NCBI GenBank assembly: GCA_946481475.1
Contig: CAMLOB010000003.1
Coordinates: 1 to 23,780 of the forward strand
DNA: 23,780 bases
From: an uncultured Chlorobiota bacterium
GTDB taxonomy: Bacteria; Bacteroidota; Kapaibacteriia; OLB7
Direction of reading: 5' to 3'
Shown piece by piece: positions 1-8,700 of this stretch (position 1 is the first letter of the stretch; each line of letters begins with the position of its first letter). The translations under genes and the position numbers were made by a program. The notes beneath the pieces were generated by a model, which was not told where the DNA came from, did no database searches, and worked only from the letters and a program-made list of their open reading frames with translations.

Positions 1-240
1 GTCCAGACCGCTCTGTGCGTCGACGTTGCCGGTGAAGGTCACCTGACCGCCGCCGGTCTGGTCGAGCGTTCCGTCAACCGTGGTCTCGTCAAGCGTCGTG
101 ACGCCGTCAACATTCAGATCGCCTGTGACCTGCGTGTTGCCGGTGATGTTTGCGTTGGTTGCAACGTTGAGGTCTGCGCCCGAGACGTCCAGACCGCTCT
201 GTGCGTCGACGTTGCCGGTGAAGGTCACCTGACCGCCGCC
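1..240. repeat. Direct repeat, 54 nt exact, period 186 nt
   Basis: Bases 1-54 and 187-240 are identical; both begin gtccagaccgctctgtgcgt. The spacing of 186 bases equals 62 codons, so the repeat keeps the frame of the surface-protein gene. The bases between the copies are similar in style but not identical. Further copies may lie left of the window. Confidence 0.95.
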
Positions 241-1707
241 GAGCTGATCGATCGTGTTGTTGAATGTGCTCGGTCCGTCAACGTTCAGGTTCCCGTCCAG
301 ATCGGTGTTCCCCTGCACGTTGAAGTTGCTGGCAACCGTGGCGTTGTCGTTGATGAAGACGTTGCCGCCGTTGTTGCCCGACGTGTTCGAGATTGCTCCC
401 TGAAGATCGCTGGTACCGGTGACGACCAGATTGTCGTCAACCGTTGTCTGACCGCCGGCTGCGTCGATCTCGATGTTTCCGGCAACCGTGTTGACCAGAA
501 GCGGGTTGCTCGACTGAATCTGGTGTGTCGGCGAAACGCCGTCGATCCAGACCGAGCTGCCGAACTTGACGATACCGGTCGTGACGGCATCTCCCTGTAC
601 GACGAGGTCCCAGACCGTCGGGTTGCCGGCCAGCGTGTTGCCGACGATTGCATCGGCCGTGCCGCGAACCGTCAACTGCTGTGCTGCAGCACCACTGCCG
701 AGTGCGTTTCCTGCCGCATCGCCGTCAATCGCGCCGCCGTTCAGGTCGATGCCCAGACCACCTCCGGCTGCGTTGACCTCAAGAGCGTCTCCTGTGCTTG
801 CGTCGTTGATGACAACCGTTGTTGCCGCGCCGCCGGTGGTTGCAAACGAGCCGGCTGTGCCGGTCATGCTCTCGCCGTGGACGCCTGTTCCTCCGCCGAC
901 GGAGGTGCCGAAGACACCGTAGCCGCCGGCTGCGTCATTGCGACCGAAGACGCCGGCGACACCGCCGATGAGGGCAAGACCGTTGATGCCGTGATTGGTA
1001 TTGCTGGCCCCGAAGACGCCGAGACCCGTATTGCTGGTACCTGCTACGCCGGTCTCGCCGTTGCCGTCGCCGTGAACTGCCGGATAGGAGCCGAGCAGCA
1101 GACCGCTACCGCCGTCAACCGTCGATTCGATGCCGACAACACCGTTGTTGGTGGCCTCAATCGCCGGATTGGCGTTATCGCCGACAACGTCCAGGCGTGC
1201 CGACGGGGCCATCTCGTTCAGGCCCAGGTCGCCGGTGCTGGTCAGAATCGCAACCTGCGTGTTGTTCGTCCAGAAATCGATGTTCTGGGCGAGCTCGGTC
1301 ACGATGGAAAGATCATTTGCGTTCCGTGTGCCGAGACGCTGACCCGTTGCTCCGTCCCACTCGGACGTGATGTTGTTTCCGTCCGTCCGCCAGAACGGTC
1401 CTGCGGCGGCTCCAAGACCGGTCCATCCCGGCATCGAAGCGTCGTACCACTGGAATTCGTTTGCTGTCGTGTTGAAAATCAGGAGTGCGTTTGCCGGACT
1501 GACAATTGCATCCCGTTGTGCGGTGGTCATCCGGGGGAGGAGAAAACCACGCGTGGTGGAGACCACGTCAAGTTTTGCGCTTGGATGAGGGGCGACGGTA
1601 CCGATGCCGACGTCTCCCTGTCCGTCGGTAATGGGCTGCCCCTGAGTCACCGCGGTGGCAATGGACATTGCCAGACCCGTTGCAACGAGGTTCTTTAAAA
1701 ATCTCAT
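1..1707 (-). CDS. Secreted repeat-rich surface protein, tail-fibre-like (partial, C-terminus missing)
   Basis: The reading frame is open from an ATG at 1707 to the window edge (569 codons, no stop). Residues 1-24 form a signal peptide (MRFLKNLVATGLAMSIATAV). Residues ~34-90 carry the block 'VGIGT...SAKLDV...TTRGFLLPRMTTAQRDAI', then 'LLIFNTTANEFQWYD', known from many large secreted Bacteroidota/Chlorobiota proteins whose C-terminus is often an S74-type intramolecular chaperone. Residues ~205-290 are glycine-rich with recurring GVFG/GVAG/GVHG motifs. From ~460 on the chain is made of beta-strand-like repeats such as NLNVDG and GGGQVTFTGN; an 18-residue block recurs exactly at 490-507 and 552-569. 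This composition suggests a trimeric fibre or adhesin-like surface protein. A phage tail-fibre gene is an alternative, but no phage genes are nearby. Function is inferred and the C-terminal domain is not visible. Confidence 0.85.
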   Translation of the reverse strand, partial: MRFLKNLVATGLAMSIATAVTQGQPITDGQGDVGIGTVAPHPSAKLDVVSTTRGFLLPRMTTAQRDAIVSPANALLIFNTTANEFQWYDASMPGWTGLGAAAGPFWRTDGNNITSEWDGATGQRLGTRNANDLSIVTELAQNIDFWTNNTQVAILTSTGDLGLNEMAPSARLDVVGDNANPAIEATNNGVVGIESTVDGGSGLLLGSYPAVHGDGNGETGVAGTSNTGLGVFGASNTNHGINGLALIGGVAGVFGRNDAAGGYGVFGTSVGGGTGVHGESMTGTAGSFATTGGAATTVVINDASTGDALEVNAAGGGLGIDLNGGAIDGDAAGNALGSGAAAQQLTVRGTADAIVGNTLAGNPTVWDLVVQGDAVTTGIVKFGSSVWIDGVSPTHQIQSSNPLLVNTVAGNIEIDAAGGQTTVDDNLVVTGTSDLQGAISNTSGNNGGNVFINDNATVASNFNVQGNTDLDGNLNVDGPSTFNNTIDQLGGGQVTFTGNVDAQSGLDVSGADLNVATNANITGNTQVTGDLNVDGVTTLDETTVDGTLDQTGGGQVTFTGNVDAQSGLD

Positions 1708-1825
1708 TGATGTGCCTCTGAGAAATGTGAGTAGTTGGTTGTTAGTAATGATCTATAGATTGCACTATACTTATTTCTTGCCTTCTGCATTCCGGCCTTC
1801 TCGCGCGGAAGCGAACAAATCGGGT

Positions 1826-1833
1826 CAAAAGTA
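1826..1833 (-). promoter_or_regulatory. Possible -7 element of the surface-protein gene
   Basis: Read on the minus strand this is TACTTTTG, a full match to the TAnnTTTG -7 element of Bacteroidota-type housekeeping promoters. No TTG lies at the usual ~20-base distance upstream, so only half of the promoter is present. A start here would give a 5' leader of about 110 bases. Confidence 0.3.
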
Positions 1834-2131
1834 CGGAGAATTTTTCGAAATTCCCCCTATATAAATCTAAAGGCTGAAGCTGTGACCCTAACTCACGACT
1901 GCGATGGTATCGGCCCGTTTCCGCTCAGGTGGGCGTTGCAAGGAGCGGATATGCCGCCGGGAGAGGTGAAAGTAGAACGTCAAGTCATCTTCATAAATTC
2001 ATTCGCGTCATTGTACTTTCTGTTTGCGGCAATTTCGCCGACAAACGCAAATATCATGCCACGACTCCTTGACAGGGAGGAAGGAGAAGAGAGGGAGGAG
2101 AGCCTGCGCAGGTGTGAACGAACGGAACGCA

Positions 2132-2150
2132 GCGTGAAATTGATTCACGC
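2132..2150. repeat. Inverted repeat, 7-bp arms
   Basis: The arms gcgtgaa and ttcacgc are perfect complements around the five-base loop attga. No T-run follows on either strand, so it is more likely an operator-like palindrome or a chance hairpin than a terminator. Confidence 0.35.
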
Positions 2151-2341
2151 ACATGTAGAAAACGAGGATTTCTTTCGGAATTACCGTTTTCTCCTTCGAT
2201 CGGGTGGGATGGGTCCGCGAGGATAGATCAGTGTCACCAACACCTGACTTCCCCTCTTCAGGCGCAGTAAAGCGAACCTTGTCCGAAAGTGGGAGCCCCT
2301 TCCGCTACTCCTTGCTCTCCAACCAACTAAAGGACTGGTGG

Positions 2342-2414
2342 GGCCCGCGACAGGAGTCGAACCTGCGACCTGCTGATTACAAGTCAGCTGCTCTACCAAC
2401 TGAGCTACACGGGC
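2342..2414 (-). tRNA. tRNA-Thr (anticodon UGU)
   Basis: Read on the minus strand, the acceptor stem GCCCGTG pairs with CGCGGGC (one G-T pair). The D-arm contains TAGCTCAGTTGGTAGAGC, the anticodon loop is CTTGTAA with anticodon TGT, and the T-arm GCAGG-TTCGACT-CCTGT pairs with a wobble. Position 73 reads C, and the DNA then encodes CCA twice in a row (2336-2341), so the 3' end is genome-encoded. It stands alone, facing the surface-protein gene, and no clear terminator follows it. Confidence 0.95.
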
Positions 2415-2757
2415 TTTTCCGTCGCGGAAGCTTTCCGCCGACAAGAGGGATAAATTTCGCCAATTCTTTCACATTACGCAATGAACAAAAGGGACGGAAC
2501 CGATTGTTACGGCGATTTTGCCTTGATTCCTGCGAAATGACCTGTTCTCTCACGAATGTGTTTCCGGATTGATGCGGCCGGACTCTCGGCTTCCGTCTCT
2601 GTATCCGATTTGTCGGAAGATCCTCCCGAGCCGGGAAAATGCTTGGATTACCGGTGCCGGATATGTACATTCGGATGTCGGCACACTCCATCACGTGCCG
2701 CAACACCCTGAACATCACCATACATCATGCCCACAACCTTACATCCCGGAGGAATCC
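2415..2757. other. Gene-free stretch between tRNA-Thr and the HhH-protein gene
   Basis: This holds the upstream regions of two divergent genes, tRNA-Thr on the minus strand and the ComEA-like gene on the plus strand. An open frame reaches back from the latter to 2569, but its ribosome-binding site and coding character start at 2758. I see no clear promoter or further gene. Confidence 0.55.
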
Positions 2758-3438
2758 ATGTCGTTTGTTCAACGCCTCGAATCCCGCTTCGGCCTGACGC
2801 GGGGTGACGTCACCATTGCTCTCTTTCTTGTTGTGGCCGCCTGCGGCGGGGCGGTCTACACCGAGTTGCTCGAAGATGACCGGACGTTCCGTCGGCGGGT
2901 CGATCTGGCTTCGCTGGTCGCCCGCAGCGATTCGGTTGCCGATGCGCGGGAACGGTATCTGGCCGGAGCCTTTGCCTCCGACTCCGATTCGGTCGCCCGT
3001 CCGTGGGATCCGCTGAGCGAGGAGGAAATGATAGAGGAAGGAACCTCGGAATCGGTCGACGGGCGGAGTGCCGAGTTGACCCTTGAAGATGTCGCCCCGA
3101 TCAATATCAACGTCGCCTCGGTACTTGTGCTGCAGCTCCTTCCCGGTGTGGGGGAGAAGACCGCCCTGAAGATTGTTGAGGGGAGACCGTATCGGAGAAT
3201 TGAAGATATTATGCGCATCAGGGGGATCGGAGAGAAGAAGTTTGCAAAGATGCGACCCTACATCACGGTCGGACAGGTGAAAGCGTCCGAGTCGGAAGTC
3301 TTTCCCGAGGGGGAGATTCCCGATTCCCCCGCCGGTGAGCGGAGTGTGGGGGGAGAAAAAGAAAGAACAGGAAGTGAAGAGAAGGCGGAAGCCGATCGGC
3401 CGACCGCCCAGGAGTTTCAGGAGAAACCGGACGAATGA
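2758..3438 (+). CDS. Membrane-anchored helix-hairpin-helix (ComEA-like) protein
   Basis: 226 residues. The start at 2758 was chosen because cggagga ends four bases upstream; the open frame itself begins earlier. Residues ~17-38 form one membrane helix (VTIALFLVVAACGGAVYT). Residues ~118-175 hold two helix-hairpin-helix motifs, with ININVAS, LLPGVGEKTALKIV and IRGIGEKKFAKMRPYI, the arrangement of the ComEA DNA-binding domain. The C-terminal ~50 residues are charged and probably disordered. ComEA proteins bind incoming double-stranded DNA during natural transformation, but in Gram-negatives similar short proteins are often of unproven role. The gene overlaps rsmD by four bases (ATGA), so the two are probably translated together. 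The domain is clear; a role in competence is not shown. Confidence 0.85.
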   Translation: MSFVQRLESRFGLTRGDVTIALFLVVAACGGAVYTELLEDDRTFRRRVDLASLVARSDSVADARERYLAGAFASDSDSVARPWDPLSEEEMIEEGTSESVDGRSAELTLEDVAPININVASVLVLQLLPGVGEKTALKIVEGRPYRRIEDIMRIRGIGEKKFAKMRPYITVGQVKASESEVFPEGEIPDSPAGERSVGGEKERTGSEEKAEADRPTAQEFQEKPDE

Positions 3439-4007
3439 GTATCAGGATCATAGGAGGGGAGCTGCGCGGGCGTCGGATGGAGGTCCCCGATCTTCCGGAT
3501 CTGCGTCCGACAACCGACCGTGTTCGCGAGTCGATCTTCAATATCCTTGCCTCGCGGATTGACTTCGAGGGACTCCACGTTCTCGATCTTTTCGCCGGCA
3601 GCGGTGTTCTCGGCATCGAGGCCCTGAGTCGCGGAGCCGAACGGTGTCTCTTTGTCGAGCGGAATCGACGGGCTCTTTCGGCGATTGCAGGGAATCTGCG
3701 CGCGTTCGGGCTGGATGACAGAGGAGAACTGATGGCGGGGGATGCGCAACGACTCGCGGGGGGAAAGATCCGTTCGGGACGGGAGGACGGGACGTTCGAT
3801 CTGATCCTTGCCGATCCTCCCTATCGTGCTCCGGTCTTCAACGAACTTCTCCGTTCGATCCGGCCTCTCCTTGCCCAGGACGGACTCTTCCTTCTTGAAC
3901 GGTCACGGGAAATTCGTATCGTTGAGCCGTCCGATCTTGTGTTGCTTCTGGAACGGACATTCGGCCGGACGGTCATCGCTCTGTATGGAATGCAGGGAGA
4001 GGAATAA
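3435..4007 (+). CDS. rsmD: 16S rRNA (guanine(966)-N(2))-methyltransferase RsmD
   Basis: 190 residues, the normal length. RsmD transfers a methyl group from S-adenosylmethionine to N2 of G966 in 16S rRNA during small-subunit assembly. The family signature RIIGGELRGRR...RPTTDRVRESIFNIL opens the protein. The cofactor loop VLDLFAGSGVLGIEALSRGA lies at 49-68 and the catalytic motif DPPY at 127-130. The ATG overlaps the stop of the preceding HhH gene (ATGA), which points to translational coupling. coaD follows after 71 bases with its own promoter; rsmD-coaD adjacency is common in bacteria and supports both calls. Confidence 0.95.
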   Translation: MSIRIIGGELRGRRMEVPDLPDLRPTTDRVRESIFNILASRIDFEGLHVLDLFAGSGVLGIEALSRGAERCLFVERNRRALSAIAGNLRAFGLDDRGELMAGDAQRLAGGKIRSGREDGTFDLILADPPYRAPVFNELLRSIRPLLAQDGLFLLERSREIRIVEPSDLVLLLERTFGRTVIALYGMQGEE

Positions 4008-4020
4008 CGAGTCGGACGGC

Positions 4021-4050
4021 TTGTTCGGCAGCGGCTGTTTCCGGTAATAT
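4021..4050 (+). promoter_or_regulatory. Sigma70-type promoter of coaD
   Basis: TTGTTC (4021-4026) and TAATAT (4045-4050) are separated by 18 bases. Transcription would start near 4057, 22 bases before the coaD ATG. The match is by eye only. Confidence 0.5.
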
Positions 4051-4078
4051 CATTCAGTCACGGACCCGAGATTGCAGC

Positions 4079-4576
4079 ATGACACGCGTACTCTATCCCG
4101 GCACGTTCGATCCGATCACGAACGGCCATCTCGACATTATCGACCGGGCCGCCGGTATCTTCGACGAAGTCATCGTGACGGTCGCGGTCAACAGCGCGAA
4201 GCAGACGCTTTTCACCGAAGAGGAGCGGATCGATCTGATCCGGCGTTCCTGCGACGAGACGTTGCCCGGCAGAAAGAATATCCGGATCGAGAAGATCGAC
4301 GGCCTTCTGGTCGACTTCGCCCGACGGGTCGGAGCCGTGGCGGTGTTGCGGGGGTTGCGGACGCTGGGGGATTTCGAGTACGAAATGCAGATGGCCCTGA
4401 TGAACAGAAGGCTGAAAAACGATCTGAGCACCTTCTTCGTACCGGCTGATGAACGATATATTCACCTGAATTCCAGTATCGTCCGGGAACTGGCCCGCTA
4501 CGGTGCCGATCTTCCGGACCTTGTTCCCGACTGTGTGGCGCAGGCACTCAGAGAAACCTTCAACAAACAAACCTGA
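4079..4576 (+). CDS. coaD: Phosphopantetheine adenylyltransferase
   Basis: 165 residues, typical for CoaD. The enzyme joins 4'-phosphopantetheine and ATP to dephospho-CoA and pyrophosphate, the fourth step of CoA synthesis, in the cytoplasm. The nucleotidyltransferase motif YPGTFDPITNGHLDII is at 6-21, with T14-N-G-H17 as the TxGH active site. VLRGLRTLGDFEYEMQMALMN is the family's central block, broken here only by ordinary substitutions. HLNSSIVRELARYG stands for the usual ISSSxVRE nucleotide-binding motif, with LNSS in place of ISSS. A sigma70-like promoter lies just upstream. All key elements are present. Confidence 0.96.
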   Translation: MTRVLYPGTFDPITNGHLDIIDRAAGIFDEVIVTVAVNSAKQTLFTEEERIDLIRRSCDETLPGRKNIRIEKIDGLLVDFARRVGAVAVLRGLRTLGDFEYEMQMALMNRRLKNDLSTFFVPADERYIHLNSSIVRELARYGADLPDLVPDCVAQALRETFNKQT

Positions 4577-4652
4577 ACCCCGACGGTTATTTGCAGAGAA
4601 TCACCATCCCCTCTTTTCATTTTTCCTTTTGAATCTTGCATTCCATCTACCT

Positions 4653-5360
4653 ATGTCTTTTCTCGTATTCGATATTGAAACCGCCGCCCTGCCGCTTGAA
4701 AATTTTGACGAAGCCCGTCAGGAATATCTGATGCGGGGGGCCGAGACCGAAGAAGATCGCCGCAGACAGGCGGCCAACATGAGTCTGAACGGCTTGACCG
4801 CCCGCGTGGTCTGCATCGGCATGGTCTATGCCGAGTCGTATGATGCCGAGCCGAAGGGATTTGTGCTCTCGAATGTTCCGGAGGGTCCCGGAGAGGATAT
4901 CCTGCCGGACGGATCGGTCTGGCGCTATATGTCCGAGACCGAGATGCTGGAACAGTGGTGGGAGGTGCTGGAGCGCCGCCCCTCCCATCTCGTTTCGTTC
5001 AACGGTCGGGGCTTCGATTGTCCCTTCCTGATGCTCCGGAGCGCCGCGCTGAAGGTGAAGCCGAGCCGGAATCTGATGGGGGGGACGCGGTATCGCTACG
5101 ATCTGCACACCGATCTGCAGGATGAACTTGCCTTCTTCGGCTTCTCCGCCGGCATCAGTCCGCTGAAACGATTCAATCTCGATTTTTACTGCAAGGCATT
5201 CGGCATCACCTCTCCGAAGGAAGAAGGGGTGACCGGAGATATGGTTCCGGAGATGTTCAACAACGGTGAGCACCGGAAGATCGCCGAGTACTGCGTTCGC
5301 GATGTCTTCTCCACCTGGAAGCTCTTCCGGCATTGGAAAGAATATCTGGACATCAGGTGA
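4653..5360 (+). CDS. 3'-5' exonuclease, PolB-like (DEDDy, RNase H fold)
   Basis: 235 residues from the ATG at 4653. An open frame extends upstream, but family proteins start at MSFLVFDIE. The Exo I motif FDIET is at 6-10, Exo II FNGRGFD at 116-122, and Exo III YCVRD at 213-217 has the YxxxD spacing of DEDDy exonucleases. The block YDLHTDLQDEL at ~139-149 is also typical of the predicted PolB-like exonuclease family. No polymerase domain is present, so this is a stand-alone nuclease that would remove nucleotides from DNA or RNA 3' ends; its cellular target is unknown. It lies 76 bases after coaD in the same direction and may be cotranscribed. Confidence 0.85.
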   Translation: MSFLVFDIETAALPLENFDEARQEYLMRGAETEEDRRRQAANMSLNGLTARVVCIGMVYAESYDAEPKGFVLSNVPEGPGEDILPDGSVWRYMSETEMLEQWWEVLERRPSHLVSFNGRGFDCPFLMLRSAALKVKPSRNLMGGTRYRYDLHTDLQDELAFFGFSAGISPLKRFNLDFYCKAFGITSPKEEGVTGDMVPEMFNNGEHRKIAEYCVRDVFSTWKLFRHWKEYLDIR

Positions 5361-5711
5361 GAGGGGAGTGCGTTATCGGATGAGACTGCCGACCGTTTCC
5401 CCCTTTTCTCACTATAGAGGTCTCGGTTCAAATGTGATGTGAATGGATGGTCTCTGAAGAGAGATCACCTGTGCGGGAATAACCACAAAACACCATCCGC
5501 CGCGGCGGACACAAAGGATCACCCAGGGGGCTTCCTTCCCTGTATCGTACTTCAGGTGTCGACTCTATAACAGGGGATAAATCTTTCCCTTGTGCCGCAG
5601 GAAGTTTTGTACAATGTTTATGCTCACAAAGTATGAAACGAGGGAAGAAAATCGTCAGTGGGGGGAATCGTCAACCAATCACGGTATTCACCTGGCTCTC
5701 ACACAACAGCA
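5361..5711. other. Gene-free stretch upstream of the PorU-like gene
   Basis: No gene is supported. A perfect 14-base palindrome, tccgccgcggcgga, lies at 5496-5509. A possible -10 box TACAAT at 5610-5615 has only a poorly spaced TTGTGC at 5590-5595. The protease gene's leader probably begins here. Confidence 0.55.
5496..5509. repeat. Perfect 14-bp palindrome
   Basis: The sequence tccgccgcggcgga equals its own reverse complement. It lies about 200 bases before the protease start and could be an operator. Being G+C-only apart from its ends, it could also arise by chance in G+C-rich DNA. Confidence 0.4.
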
Positions 5712-8700
5712 ATGAAAGGAATGAAGTATATCGGTTCACGTTTCCGTACAAAGACATGGTGGTTCCGGCAGCTTCTGATGCTGCCGGTTCTTGTTCTTTC
5801 AATGGCCGGGACTCTTGCCGCCCAGAGTTTCGAGGGGGTCAGGGTTCTTCGGTCGGATGCTTCCGTCCTTGAACTGGAAGTTCGCCCGGAGGTGACCTGG
5901 GAGGAACTCCCGGGGGGGGAACTCCTGCCGCGCGTGAAGGGGGGAAGCGTTTTGCTGGACAGGGAGCCGGGAAGCCCGCTGGAGATCGGTATGGTTATTC
6001 CGGTCGGTCTTCCCCGTCCGGAGGGGACAAGCTTCGAGGTCCTTTCGGTGGAGTATGCCGAGCCGGTCTTCGGTCGTATTGCCCCGACGCCGACGATGGT
6101 GCGGGACGAACAGGGGATCTACGGCGAGGAGTGGAGGGTGAACGAAACGGCTTACGGCGGCTATGTGCCGGACTTCCAGGCGGCAGAGTTCCGTTATCGG
6201 GGGATTGCCCGGGGGCTGCATACCGGTGATGTCGTGATCGCTCCGGTCCGCTTTGTCGCCGGGGCCGGAAAGATTGAAGTGGTTGACCGGATACGCCTGC
6301 GCATTCGGTACGGCGGCGGGGTCAACTTCTCCGCCGGGGGACCGGGGGGGAACCGGATGATGCCGGGATTGCAGGCGTCGATCATCAACGGCGATCAGGC
6401 CGTCTCCTGGATTGCTCCCTCGACCGGACGACCGGCTCTTCGTTCCTCCGGCGTGCAGGCCGCCCGGGCCTGGTTCCGTGTGGAGACCGAGGGGGAAGGT
6501 CTCTACGAAATCCTTCCCGAAGATTTTGAAAAAGCGGGCGTCGATCCCGCTTCGGTAACCAATGTGGCGGTGTATGGCGGAGAGGGTGTTCCCCTTCCTG
6601 AAGAAGTCTCCGCAGCGCCGGACAACCGGATGAATCAGGTGCCGGTGATCGTCGAGCGGGATGGCGGACGGATCAGCCGCGTCCTCTTCTACGGTGTCGG
6701 GACGGTTGCCTGGAGATATGGCCGGCGGGGAGGAGGAGATACGATTGCCCGTCGTGTGAACAATCCCTACGTCAAGAACGCAAGCTACATCGTGGCGGTC
6801 GACGGAGACCCGACGAGGAACTTCCCGACGCAAAATTCTCCCGGCACGGCCACGGTCTTCCCATCCTACGGTATCTCGCATATCCTTTTTGAAGAAGAAC
6901 TGAACAACGCCATTGCCCAGGGGAACAGCGGCAACGGCGGGGGGCGAGACTGGTTCGGCTCTTCGTTTATCGACGACGGATTCCGCCCCGCAGAGAAGCG
7001 GGTCTTTACGAAGGAACTGACCGGACTGGACCGCTCCTATCCGGTGACCTACCGGGTTCGTATGGCGCAGTATGCCCCGAACGGAAGCGGAGCCGCTTCG
7101 GTGGAACAGAACGGAACGTCTCTCGGTCCCTCCTTCTCGTTGCGATGGAGCGGAGGAGAAGGGTATACGGCCGGAGTGGTCGAGAAGCTCTATACGGTTG
7201 ACGCCAACCAGATACCGGGAGACAACAGAAGTCTGCTCGGCATCTCTTACAGGAACAATGCCGATGCCACGGCCTATCTGGACTGGTATGAAATCCATTA
7301 CGGACGGAAACTGGAGGCGACCGGTAACCGGATGATCTTCGAGTCGCCGACCGGAACCGGCATTGCGGAGTATCGCGTCAGCGGATTCAATACCAACAAC
7401 CTGATCGGCCTGGATGTGACCGATCCTGTCAACCCGGTCAGAATCAATCCGGTCTCCTCCTCCGGCGGGGACTTCGTCTTCCGCGCCGAACTCTCCGGCG
7501 ATCCCCTGGTCCGTCGCAGCTACTTCATCGGCTCGCCGGACGATGCCCGGCGGGTGGCAAACGTCCGGACCGCCCGGTTTGCCGATCTGCGGAGCCGCGA
7601 TCAGTCGACCGATATTCTTGTGGTCACACATGAGGATTTCCGTCAGGCGGCCGAAGCCTATGTCGCCTATCGGAACGGTGGAGGAGAGTTCACCGCCTCC
7701 TACGTGACGGTCGAGGAGATCTATACGGAGTTCTCCAACGGTATGCTCGATCCGACGGCCATTCGCGACTATGTGGCTCATGCCTATCACAACTGGAGCA
7801 AGGCTCCCCGGTATCTGATTCTGATCGGCGACGGGAACTACGATTACCGGAACCTGACGTCATCGCAGAAGACCTACATCCCGATCTATACCGACGGAGA
7901 GACCGATTCGTTCAACGACATCACCACGAGCGTCTACGACGACTACTTCGTCCGCGTCGACGGGGAGGATGCCATCATTGATCTTGCGCCGGGGCGCTTC
8001 CCGGTCACGAAGCTGGAGGATGCGGAGACGATCGTCGGGAAGATCAAGACCTATGAGTCTCCCCGGTCGTTCGGCGACTGGAGGCGGAAGGTGATTCTGG
8101 CGACGGATGACCGGAATCCGATCTCTGCCGGCGGAGACTTTATTCCGGACGCCGAATATCTGGAGAAGACGACGCTTCCACACTGGATGGAACCGGAGAA
8201 AATCTATCTGGCCGAATATCCTACAGTCCCCGGTGTGCTGAAGAGCAAGCCGGAAGCCACACAGGATCTGTTGCAGCGGATCAACCGGGGCGCCCTTCTG
8301 GTCAACTGGGTCGGTCACGGCAACGCCAAGGTCTGGGCGCACGAACAGCTTCTGCAGAAGGATGAATTCGTCCCCCAACTGACCAACGATTCGACGCTGA
8401 TTATGGTGATGGCGGTCACCTGCAACTTCGGTCGTTTCGACAACCCGAACGAGGTGTCCGGAGGAGAACTTTTCCTGACCCGTAAAGGAGGGGGAGCCCC
8501 GGTGGTGCTGGCGACGACGCGCGCCGTCTACATCGGCGACAACGACGAGTTGATGCGGGCCTACTTCGGCGCCCTCTTCGATCGTGATCCCGTGACCAAC
8601 GGCTTTCTTCCGCTTGGAGACGTGCTGATGAGCACGAAGCGGAAGGGATCGGGGAACAAGGTGAACGACGAGAAGTATCTCATCTTCGGCGATCCCTCGA

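Larger units (their letters stand above)
1708..2341. other. Gene-free stretch between surface-protein gene and tRNA-Thr
   Basis: No convincing gene is seen; short open frames here lack a ribosome-binding site and have odd composition. The part nearest 1707 should hold the promoter and leader of the minus-strand surface-protein gene and includes the 10-base palindrome atctatagat (1751-1760). A hairpin with a perfect 7-bp stem sits at 2132-2150. The remainder shows nothing I can name. Confidence 0.6.

Noticed and set aside
1..240. CRISPR-like repeat spacing
   Set aside because: The repeat is long, in frame and inside a protein gene; there are no short regular repeats with unique spacers.
523..1698. 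Long plus-strand open frame (391 codons) over the surface-protein gene
   Set aside because: The minus-strand frame has signal peptide, known N-terminal block and repeats; the plus-strand frame is its antisense shadow, with abnormal Cys and Arg content.
1882..2226. Possible 114-residue protein
   Set aside because: No ribosome-binding site, no recognisable features, and composition like non-coding DNA.
2181..2721. Short open frames across tRNA-Thr
   Set aside because: They read through a well-formed tRNA and have no coding character.
5658..5711. GTG at 5658 as the start of the PorU-like gene
   Set aside because: It would place 18 polar residues ahead of the signal peptide; the ATG at 5712 or 5721 gives a normal signal sequence.
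5799..7790. 663-codon antisense open frame in the PorU-like gene
   Set aside because: Protein is rich in His, Arg and Gly without domains; it follows from the codon bias of the sense gene.
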